In this document: positions 1 through 5,318 of the stretch, piece after piece
How positions within the stretch are numbered: the stretch's first letter is position 1
Layout of the letters: each line of letters starts with the position of its first letter
Source: Candidatus Parcubacteria bacterium
GTDB lineage: Bacteria > Patescibacteriota > Minisyncoccia > Phycocordibacterales > UBA1006
Direction: 5' to 3'
Length of the DNA: 5,678 nt
Assembly (NCBI GenBank): GCA_027028225.1
Contig: JALVJP010000077.1
Coordinates: 1 to 5,678 of the forward strand
Notes under the pieces: model-generated
Told to the model about the DNA's origin: nothing
The model's input: only the letters and a program-made list of their open reading frames with translations
Database searches by the model: none
Program-made: the position numbers and the translations under genes

Positions 1-1288
1 AAAGATTTATCGCTCATGGAATGGCCTGCTTCGTATCAGCTAGTTGGTAGGGTAATGGCCTACCAAGGCAACGACGCGTAGGGGAGGTGAGAGCCTGACC
101 CCCACCATTGGGACTGAGACACGGCCCAAACTCCTACGGGAGGCTGCAGTCGAGAATCTTCCGCAATGCACGAAAGTGTGACGGAGCGACGCCGCGTGGT
201 GGATGAAGCCCTTCGGGGTGTAAACACCTTTTATACGTGAAGAAGTTTATTGACATTAGCGTATGAATAAGGGGTTCCTAAACTCGTGCCAGCAGGAGCG
301 GTAATACGAGTACCCCAAGTGTTATCCGGAATTACTGGGCGTAAAGGGTCCGTAGGTGGTTATATTAGTCGGTCGTTAAAGATTCGAGCTCAACTCGGGG
401 AGGGCGACCGAAACGGTATAACTTGAGGATGCGAGAGGCTAGCGGAACTCACGGTGTAGGGGTGAAATCCGTTGATATCGTGGGGAACACCAAAAGCGAA
501 GGCAGCTAGCTGGCGCACTCCTGACACTGAAGGACGAAACCCTGGGTAGCGAATGGGATTAGATACCCCAGTAGTCCAGGGCCTAAACGATCTTGACTAG
601 CTTTTGGGAGTATCGACCCTCTCAGAGGCGTAGCTAACGCGTTAAGTCAAGCGCCTGGGGAGTACGAGCGCAAGCTTAAAACTCAAAGGAATAGACGGGG
701 ACTTGCACAAGCGGTGGATCATGTGGTTTAATTCGATGATAAACGAAGAACCTTACCAAGGCTAGACACCTAAGTCAGGCTGCGCAGTGGAAACACATGG
801 CAGATATTGTGCTTAGGCAGGTGTTGCATGGCCGTCGTCAGTTCGTGGTTTGAATTGTTCCCTTAAGTGGGGTAACGAACGAAACCCTCATCGTATGTTT
901 TATATGTCATACGAGACTGCCCTGTAATGGGGAGGAAGGAGAGGATGACGCCAGGTCAGCATGACCCTTGATGCCTTGGGCTACACACGTGATACAATGG
1001 GATGGACAACGGGTCGCGACGGGGTAACCCTGAGCCAATCCTTCAAACCATTCCTCAGTTCGGATTGAGGGCTGCAACTCGCCCTCATGAAGTCGGAATC
1101 GCTAGTAATCGCGGGTCAGCTATACCGCGGTGAATACGTTCTCAAGTCTTGTACTCACCGCCCGTCAAGTCAAGGGAGCCGGGGGCGCCCGAAGTCTGCG
1201 CATCGCGTGGCCTAAGGTGAATTCGGTGACAGGGACTAAGTCGTAACAAGGCACGGCTAGCGGAAGCTGGTCGTGGATCAATTCAAGG
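1..1288 (+). rRNA. rrs: 16S ribosomal RNA, 5'-truncated by the window edge
   Basis: This is the small-subunit rRNA from about E. coli position 180 to the 3' end. Landmarks in order are ACTCCTACGGGAGGC (132-146), the 530 loop GTGCCAGCAGGAGCGGTAA (286-304), ATTAGATACCCCAGTAGTCC (559-578), AAACTCAAAGGAATAGACGG (679-698), ACACACGTGATACAATGG (983-1000), CACCGCCCGTC (1156-1166) and GTCGTAACAAGG (1240-1251). Several of these differ from the near-universal sequence in the way CPR 16S genes do. Changes in stems are compensated, for example GTTCGT (841-846) with ACGAAC (875-880), so the gene looks functional. The spacing from start to end is about 70 nt shorter than in E. coli, which fits trimmed CPR hairpins, and I see no intron. 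The 3' end is set by analogy, 8 nt after GGATCA; the true end is not visible. The promoter lies upstream of the window. Confidence 0.97.
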
Positions 1289-1290
1289 AG
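1252..1290 (+). other. 16S helix 45 and 3' tail without an anti-Shine-Dalgarno
   Basis: Helix 45 is intact: a 10-bp stem, 1252-1261 with 1266-1275, closed by the GGAA tetraloop at 1262-1265 whose adenines are the usual KsgA dimethylation target. The conserved GGATCA ends at 1280. In most bacteria CCUCCUU follows; here the next bases are ATTCAAGGAG, with no CCTCC anywhere before the terminator at 1569. The tail even contains AAGGAG (1285-1290), which resembles an SD rather than an anti-SD. The intact stem just upstream argues against a random sequencing or assembly error, but a chimeric join at 1281 cannot be excluded from one window. Confidence 0.85.
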
Positions 1291-1308
1291 TTAACTACCG
1301 AGAAGAGT

Positions 1309-1361
1309 CTGACACCACTTTTTTGGCGTGAAGTTATCTCACACCAAAAAAGTGGTGTCAG
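1309..1361 (+). repeat. Perfect 18-bp inverted repeat just after 16S (rRNA trailer hairpin or REP-like palindrome)
   Basis: The arms CTGACACCACTTTTTTGG (1309-1326) and CCAAAAAAGTGGTGTCAG (1344-1361) are perfectly complementary. Inside them, after one C/A mismatch, GTGA (1328-1331) pairs with TCAC (1339-1342), leaving a 7-nt loop. It is not a classical terminator because no T run follows. It could serve as an RNase III-type processing stem for the 16S 3' end, made from one side only instead of the usual leader/trailer pairing. The CTGACACC...GGTGTCAG ends also recall the short palindromes mobilised by REP-associated transposases; that resemblance is from memory and no transposase is present here. 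Confidence 0.85.
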
Positions 1362-1366
1362 GTAAA

Positions 1367-1568
1367 CTCGAGTAGGAATTGGTCGATTGTCTCACCGTGT
1401 GAGATAGGGTTATGATATTCAACCTTCAAATGTGTATCCGTGTGTCTTCCTCGCGTTACGAAGACCAAAGACCTGCATAGGGGATAGCAATTGAATTCCT
1501 TATGAGGCCCTGCGGAGCGAAACAGGAGTGTTCGTTCTTCGGAATACTGGATTTCTTTACTTGGTACG
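1367..1568 (+). ncRNA. Candidate structured RNA downstream of 16S, four-way junction, no known family recognised
   Basis: No convincing protein is encoded here, but the stretch folds well by eye. A closing helix pairs GGAATT (1375-1380) with AATTCC (1494-1499), extended inward by ATTG (1386-1389) with CAAT (1488-1491) and outward by TA (1373-1374) with TA (1501-1502). It encloses three arms almost without spacer: TCTCAC/GTGAGA (1390-1395, 1399-1404), AGGGTT/AACCTT (1406-1411, 1421-1426), and TATCC/GGATA (1435-1439, 1482-1486), which carries the hairpin GTCTTC/GAAGAC (1444-1449, 1460-1465). Two small hairpins follow, CCTG/CAGG (1509-1512, 1523-1526) and AGTGTTC/GAATACT (1527-1533, 1542-1548), and then the terminator. 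It lacks the conserved marks of 5S rRNA, tRNA, tmRNA, SRP RNA and RNase P RNA. It may be only a folded rRNA trailer. No separate promoter is obvious, so it is probably co-transcribed with 16S. Confidence 0.45.
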
Positions 1569-1610
1569 AAAGAGAAAAGAACCCTTGTGGTTCTTTTCTC
1601 TTTTTTATTT
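1569..1610 (+). terminator. Strong intrinsic terminator of the 16S transcript
   Basis: A perfect 15-bp stem, 1569-1583 with 1589-1603 (core AGAGAAAAGAACC and GGTTCTTTTCTCT), has the 5-nt loop CTTGT and ends in a T-rich run, with T's continuing to 1612 broken by one A. It closes the rRNA transcription unit, so no 23S rRNA is part of it. The A-rich 5' arm would also give a T run on the minus strand, so it could work in both directions. Confidence 0.93.
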
Positions 1611-1612
1611 TT

Positions 1613-1798
1613 CATTATAGTGAGTATGTATTTGAGTGCGTATTGTAGTCAAATATAAATGTTTTACATCTGGAGATAAATATAGATAGAATCTGGATTC
1701 AGATGAAATTGTTTTCGTTTTGTTTTTACTTTGTTTAAAAGTTACTCCTCCAAAAAACAAAATAGAGATAAATTGTTTATAACCTAACTTAATTATAT
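1613..1798. promoter_or_regulatory. AT-rich gap before the helicase, presumed promoter region
   Basis: I see no gene in this gap. The best -10 candidate is TATAAC (1778-1783), 15 nt before the first ATG, without a good -35. There is no Shine-Dalgarno before either ATG: the upstream bases are CCTAACTTAATTATAT. Minor elements are a 12-bp tandem repeat (1621-1632 and 1633-1644, 10 of 12 bases equal) and a 5-bp hairpin ATCTG/CAGAT (1691-1704). The pyrimidine run CTCCTCC at 1745-1751 lies beyond the rRNA terminator and is not a displaced anti-SD. Confidence 0.4.
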
Positions 1799-3247
1799 AT
1801 GATGTTTAAAGATTTTAAGTTTAAGCCAAAACTCTCTTTTGCTATTAAGAGAGCTGGTTTTCGTGAACCGTCTCCAATTCAATCAAAGGCAATCCCTCCA
1901 ATTCTTAAAGGGAAGAATGTAGTAGGGCAAGCACATACGGGAACAGGAAAAACCGCAGCATTTGCACTCCCGCTTCTCGAGCGGATGTCGGGAGATAAGG
2001 CAGTAGAAACGCTTGTAATCGTTCCCACTCGAGAACTTGCGACTCAGGTATCTGATGAATTTTATAAATTTGGCCGTCATCTTGGGATACGGAGTGCAAC
2101 TATCTATGGCGGTGTTTCGTATCGTTCTCAAATAGAGCGAACGAAGACTGCACAAGTTATTGTTGCCACACCAGGAAGACTTCTCGATCTTCTTACTCGT
2201 GAGAAAATTCAAATCAATCCTCGTTTTGTTGTTCTTGATGAGGCGGATGAGATGCTGAGTATGGGATTTATTGAAGATATACGGAATATCTTTCAGTTCC
2301 TTGAAGGAAGAGAACAAACACTTATGTTTTCTGCGACTATTCCGGAGGTAGTAAAAGAGCTTGCAGATACGCTTATGAAGGACCCTCTCTACATCCACAC
2401 AGAAAAAGAGACGCTTACTGCAACGCGTGTAAAACAGTTCTACTACCTTGTAGAGGAACACGAGAGAGATCGAGCGCTCGTGCGACTTCTTGAAACATAC
2501 TCTTCTGGAAAATCTATTGTATTCTGTAGAACGAAGAAAGAAACAGAACGCGTTGCTGACACTCTCTCAGGGCAAGGGTTCTCTATTTCTGCACTTCACG
2601 GGGATATGGAACAACGTGAACGGCAAATTATTATGAAAGGTTTCAGGAGAGGAAACTTTGATATTCTTGTCGCAACAGATGTTGCTGCGAGGGGAATTGA
2701 TGTGAGAGGGGTTGAGCGAGTGATTAACTACCACATTCCGTTTGATCCGGAATCCTATGTCCATAGAATTGGGAGAACAGGTCGTGCGCGCAGGAGCGGA
2801 GTTGCAATGACGCTCGTAACCCCGCACGAGTTTTCTGAACTTGAGAGGATACAAAATGTTGCAGGATCTCAACTTCGTTTTGAGCGAATTCCACAGCGAA
2901 AAATGGAGGAGAAAGAGATACATTATCAGTTAAAGAATATTCTAGAAAAAGAGAGAATTCAAAAAGATACCTCTCTCTTTATTGAGAAATTCTTATCTTC
3001 TTACACATCGCTTTCTAGGGAAGAAATTCTCTCCCGCCTTCTAAGCTTCACTATTCGTTCATTTGAAGAAGAAGATTTTATAGGAAAAACTTCCTCAGAT
3101 TTGAAATCACTTCTCCTCTCTGATAAGAGAGAAGGAAAAACTACTTCTCACCAGAAGGGAAGGAAACAACATGATGCAATTCCAAAACCAAAGTTAAAGA
3201 AGATAGGGAGTTCTCGTATTGTTGCAAGAAAGATTTTTAAAAAATAG
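1799..3247 (+). CDS. DEAD-box ATP-dependent RNA helicase (DeaD/CsdA-like)
   Basis: This 482-aa cytoplasmic helicase should unwind or remodel RNA duplexes using ATP; relatives act in ribosome assembly, cold adaptation and mRNA decay. All core motifs are present: Q motif (GFREPSPIQ, 20-28), Walker A AHTGTGKT (45-52), PTRELA (76-81), TPGR (124-127), DEAD (147-150), SAT (178-180), ALHGDM (265-270), ATDVAARGID (292-301) and HRIGRTGRA (322-330). After the RecA pair, residues about 370-425 are helical and sit where DeaD/CsdA has its dimerisation region. The C-terminus (about 443-482) is a short lysine/arginine-rich tail instead of the folded RNA-binding domain of CsdA. Two adjacent ATGs (1799, 1802) are possible starts, and neither has an SD. 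It stands alone between the 16S terminator and a convergent gene. The neighbouring 16S gene fits an rRNA role, but that is inference. Confidence 0.97.
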   Translation: MMFKDFKFKPKLSFAIKRAGFREPSPIQSKAIPPILKGKNVVGQAHTGTGKTAAFALPLLERMSGDKAVETLVIVPTRELATQVSDEFYKFGRHLGIRSATIYGGVSYRSQIERTKTAQVIVATPGRLLDLLTREKIQINPRFVVLDEADEMLSMGFIEDIRNIFQFLEGREQTLMFSATIPEVVKELADTLMKDPLYIHTEKETLTATRVKQFYYLVEEHERDRALVRLLETYSSGKSIVFCRTKKETERVADTLSGQGFSISALHGDMEQRERQIIMKGFRRGNFDILVATDVAARGIDVRGVERVINYHIPFDPESYVHRIGRTGRARRSGVAMTLVTPHEFSELERIQNVAGSQLRFERIPQRKMEEKEIHYQLKNILEKERIQKDTSLFIEKFLSSYTSLSREEILSRLLSFTIRSFEEEDFIGKTSSDLKSLLLSDKREGKTTSHQKGRKQHDAIPKPKLKKIGSSRIVARKIFKK

Positions 3248-3262
3248 TTTTTCAATAACAAA

Positions 3263-3285
3263 ATCCAGCAAGAGTTGGATCTTGT
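3263..3285. terminator. Weak hairpin between convergent genes
   Basis: The 39-bp gap between the helicase stop and the convergent gene's stop holds two mutually exclusive short stems: ATCCA (3263-3267) with TGGAT (3276-3280), and CAAGA (3269-3273) with TCTTG (about 3280-3284). On the minus strand the first is followed by TTTTG, so it could be a weak terminator for the 3287-3850 gene. Neither stem is strong. Confidence 0.3.
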
Positions 3286-3286
3286 A

Positions 3287-3850
3287 TTACCTCATTCTCA
3301 TCTCTCCCCCATTGTTATCTTTATTTTCTTTTTGTCGCCTTACAAATTCCTTAAAACTTTTTACGATATCAAATATTTCCTTACAATCTTCAATTGTTCC
3401 AAGTGGAATGTTCTTGTAAAGAAGTTCTTTTGTTGGTTCTTTTCTGAATAACTCACTACATCTCTCTGATATTTCAAAGAATTTTTTGATATCAGAATCA
3501 GTATAGTCACGATTCCTATAAGAAAAAACAATTTCATTTTCCATATCTTCTGATTCTGGTCGCGGTGTATTTTTTATCGATGTTACTTTGTAGTAGAAAC
3601 GGGAATCTCCTTTTTTTCTAAAAGGCTCACTAAATTCTACATATATACCTGATCTCCATGGAAATTTTTTCTTATAGCGCCTATTGAAATACTTGATGAG
3701 TTCCTTTACTTTGATAAGTTGCTTTGTGGTGAGATGTCCGTGTATCCCAATACATTTTTTCAGTGCGCGTTCAAAATCTCTCCCTCGTAAGTCGTCCTCA
3801 AGGATTCTCGTTTCTTCTATTTTTTCTGTAAAGGTTTTTGCTCTTGCCAT
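3287..3850 (-). CDS. Hypothetical basic protein, 187 aa, not recognised
   Basis: I do not recognise a family. The protein is highly charged and lysine-rich, has no signal peptide or membrane segment, and is probably cytoplasmic. The N-terminal half (about 23-60) is predicted helical with a basic stretch, including RGRDFERALKK and KYFNRRYKKK. A central part (about 66-112) looks like beta strands, with IYVEFSEPF and FYYKVTSI. The C-terminal part (about 117-175) is helical again. The start at 3850 was chosen because a perfect extended -10 (TATAAT) ends 6 nt upstream. The longer frame beginning at 3907 would start inside the terminator stem of the neighbouring gene. There is no Shine-Dalgarno. 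The gene has its own promoter, converges on the helicase and has no operon partner, so context gives no clue to function. Basic character with mixed alpha/beta regions would suit nucleic-acid binding, but that is only a guess. Confidence 0.75.
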   Translation of the reverse strand: MARAKTFTEKIEETRILEDDLRGRDFERALKKCIGIHGHLTTKQLIKVKELIKYFNRRYKKKFPWRSGIYVEFSEPFRKKGDSRFYYKVTSIKNTPRPESEDMENEIVFSYRNRDYTDSDIKKFFEISERCSELFRKEPTKELLYKNIPLGTIEDCKEIFDIVKSFKEFVRRQKENKDNNGGEMRMR

Positions 3851-3856
3851 GAGAGT

Positions 3857-3865
3857 ATTATACCA
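3857..3865 (-). promoter_or_regulatory. Extended -10 promoter for a leaderless mRNA (3287-3850 gene)
   Basis: Read on the minus strand the sequence is TGGTATAATACTCTCATG. It contains a consensus TATAAT with the TGn extension, separated from the ATG by 6 nt. Transcription would begin at or within a base or two of the start codon, leaving no room for an SD. The -35 region (about 3879-3884, TTTTCT) is poor and lies in the T run of the upstream terminator. Confidence 0.75.
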
Positions 3866-3870
3866 TTTTT

Positions 3871-3910
3871 TTCTAAAAAGAAAATGGTTCTCAAAACTGA
3901 GAACCATTTT
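3871..3910 (-). terminator. Intrinsic terminator of the SIMPL gene
   Basis: A perfect 13-bp stem, 3881-3893 with 3898-3910 (AAAATGGTTCTCA and TGAGAACCATTTT), has a 4-nt loop. On the minus strand it is followed by CTTTTT. The stem begins one base after the TAG stop codon of the SIMPL gene. A T run also follows on the + strand, so weak bidirectional action is possible. Confidence 0.9.
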
Positions 3911-3911
3911 T

Positions 3912-4721
3912 CTACTTTATTGTATACACAATAGTAACAGAACTTCGCACTGTATCTTCACCAACAGGGAGTTCCGGTGTAGCATCTTCCATCATTACTG
4001 CAGATTTCATCATCGCGGTTGGATATACTCTCTCTACAGGGCGGTACCCTCCACCTTCATGGAAGGAAACAATTCTCCCTAACCTTACCCCAAGTTCATC
4101 TGCAAGACGATCTGCTTTTTCTTTTGCTTTTGCAATCGCTTTAAGTTTTGCTTCCTCTTTTATTTTTTCAGGATCCTCAATTCTAAAGTTTGGACCACTG
4201 AGATTTTCTACCCCGTTATTTGCGAAGAGTTCGAGAGCCTCAGGAATCTTTTTGAAGTCACGCATGGTTACGCTCACCCTCTGTTGCACGTCATACCCGG
4301 TGAGAACTCGTTTGTTTCCTTCTGTTGGGTAATAGACAGTTCCATCTGGAGATGTTTTTGGCTCCTCTTTTACACGAACCCATTCGTAGTGGGGCATAAT
4401 TTGATAGGAATCCGTGTTCATATCTTTCCCTTCTACTCCTAATTTTTTTAATCCATCAAGAATCGATGCAATTTTTTTATTCACAACTTTTTGTGCATCT
4501 TTCGTGTTTTTCGCTTTCGCTTTTACAAGGAATGAGAATGTCGCAATATCTGGCGTTGCTTTTTTCTCTGCACTCGCTTCTACGGAGATAGTATTCCGTT
4601 GATCCCACCCTTTCGTTTTTGCAATAAATATGTATGCCATAATAATTGCAATAATAGAGAGGATTCCTAAAAATGTTGCTCCCGCATAATGGAGTGCTTT
4701 TGTCGATTTGTCTTTGTTCAT
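3912..4721 (-). CDS. SIMPL domain (DUF541, YggE-like) membrane-anchored protein
   Basis: This is a 269-aa protein with one N-terminal membrane segment (about residues 12-34, GATFLGILSIIAIIMAYIF) after a short charged start, so the rest should lie outside the membrane. Residues about 44-269 match the SIMPL/DUF541 pattern: ISVEASAEKKATPDIATFSF at the start, a long helix with KDAQKVVNKKIASILDGLKKLGV, then NTDSYQIMPHYEW. A second alanine/lysine helix follows (AKLKAIAKAKEKADRLADEL, 191-210), then GVRLGRIVSFHEGG, and the protein ends on the strand SSVTIVYTI. The family is widespread, oligomerises in known structures, and has been linked to oxidative stress and envelope functions; its biochemical activity is unclear. 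Length is normal, with the membrane anchor replacing the cleaved signal found in many homologues. It is divergent from def, with 81 bp between the start codons, and has its own terminator. No SD precedes the ATG at 4721. Confidence 0.92.
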   Translation of the reverse strand: MNKDKSTKALHYAGATFLGILSIIAIIMAYIFIAKTKGWDQRNTISVEASAEKKATPDIATFSFLVKAKAKNTKDAQKVVNKKIASILDGLKKLGVEGKDMNTDSYQIMPHYEWVRVKEEPKTSPDGTVYYPTEGNKRVLTGYDVQQRVSVTMRDFKKIPEALELFANNGVENLSGPNFRIEDPEKIKEEAKLKAIAKAKEKADRLADELGVRLGRIVSFHEGGGYRPVERVYPTAMMKSAVMMEDATPELPVGEDTVRSSVTIVYTIK

Positions 4722-4730
4722 ACAAACACC

Positions 4731-4759
4731 AGTTTAACAAGATGCAATAAAAATCACAA
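4731..4759 (-). promoter_or_regulatory. Candidate promoter of the SIMPL gene
   Basis: On the minus strand TTGTGA (4759-4754) and TAAACT (4736-4731) are separated by 17 bp, each matching its consensus at 4 of 6 positions. The -10 ends 9 nt before the ATG, so any leader would be only a few bases. The spacing is ideal but the hexamers are mediocre. Confidence 0.45.
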
Positions 4760-4768
4760 TAGGATAAC

Positions 4769-4796
4769 TTGTCTCTCTGTATTATTCTCATATACT
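4769..4796 (+). promoter_or_regulatory. Promoter of def, leaderless geometry
   Basis: TTGTCT (4769-4774) and TATACT (4791-4796, 5 of 6 consensus) are 16 bp apart. The -10 ends 6 nt before the ATG at 4803, the same distance as at the 3850 gene start, so the transcript should begin at or next to the start codon. There is no SD-like purine run upstream: the region is CTCTCTGTATTATTCTCA. Confidence 0.7.
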
Positions 4797-4802
4797 CTAA
4801 CT

Positions 4803-5318
4803 ATGATACGAGAAATTGTTCAAGACGGTCATCCCGCTCTCCGTGCAAAAGCGGAAGAGGTTCCTATTGAAGATATTCAAAGTGAAGAAATTCAAGAACT
4901 CATTCAAGATATGCATGATTCGCTTGCGACTCAGCGAGATGGAGTTGCGCTCGCTGCTCCTCAGATAGGGGAAGAAAAACGCATTTTTGTTGTTGCTCCC
5001 TTTATCTTTAAGCATCCAGAGCGAGAGAAACTCGTTTATATCAATCCACGTATTCTCTCTAAGAGTAAAGATGCGTCATGGAAGCACGAAGGATGTCTCT
5101 CTTGTCGTTGGAAGGTGGGAGAAGTGGAGCGAAATGAAGAGGTAGAAATAGAAGCATATGATGAGAATGGCGAAAAGTTTCGCGTTCGTGCAGATGGACT
5201 TCTTGCGCATATCTTTCAGCACGAGACAGATCACTTTGAGGGAGTTCTCTTTCTTGATAAAGCACGAAATCTTCGTGATATGACAGAAGAGGAAATACGA
5301 GAGATTCAGGGAGAATGA
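4803..5318 (+). CDS. def: Peptide deformylase
   Basis: This enzyme removes the formyl group from the N-terminal methionine of new proteins at the ribosome. The 171-aa product has all three family motifs: GVALAAPQ (47-54, family form GxGxAAxQ), EGCLS (96-100) and QHETDH (139-144). The expected metal ligands are C98, H140 and H144, with E141 as catalytic base. The third glycine-motif position is Ala instead of Gly, a tolerated variant. Length is normal for the family. The frame is open upstream to 4689, but the start at 4803 gives the usual family N-terminus (MIREIVQDGHPALR) and lies 6 nt after a -10 box; the longer form would overlap the divergent gene and the promoter. The stop TGA overlaps the ATG of the next gene. 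Working deformylase implies that this organism starts proteins with formyl-Met. Confidence 0.97.
   Translation: MIREIVQDGHPALRAKAEEVPIEDIQSEEIQELIQDMHDSLATQRDGVALAAPQIGEEKRIFVVAPFIFKHPEREKLVYINPRILSKSKDASWKHEGCLSCRWKVGEVERNEEVEIEAYDENGEKFRVRADGLLAHIFQHETDHFEGVLFLDKARNLRDMTEEEIREIQGE

Noticed and set aside
1361..1370. GGTAAACTCG resembling the GGTAAACTCC of RNase P RNA
   Set aside because: The partner region GAGGAAAGTCC and the rest of the RNase P core are absent; a short chance match.
1406..1426. tRNA T-arm-like hairpin (AGGGTT...TTCAACCTT)
   Set aside because: The loop is 9 nt and no acceptor, D or anticodon arms fit around it.
1358..1615. 85-aa minus-strand open frame opposite the structured RNA
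   Set aside because: It covers the terminator and hairpins, has low-complexity ends produced by those stems, and no promoter or family resemblance.
1745..1751. CTCCTCC as a displaced anti-SD
   Set aside because: It lies about 140 nt beyond the rRNA terminator and cannot be part of mature 16S.
3851..3907. Longer start (MVLSFENH...) for the 3287-3850 gene
   Set aside because: It begins inside the terminator stem of the SIMPL gene and upstream of the TATAAT box, so the transcript would not contain it.
3684..4082. 132-aa + strand open frame
   Set aside because: Antisense shadow crossing two minus-strand genes and a terminator; cysteine/phenylalanine-rich composition typical of a wrong frame.
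4689..4802. Longer start (MECFCRF...) for peptide deformylase
   Set aside because: The extension overlaps the divergent SIMPL gene and the promoters and has no deformylase character; the family N-terminus begins at 4803.
5316..5318. TGA as a sense codon (code 25, as in some CPR)
   Set aside because: TGA ends peptide deformylase at the normal family length, and reading through it gives no sensible protein.
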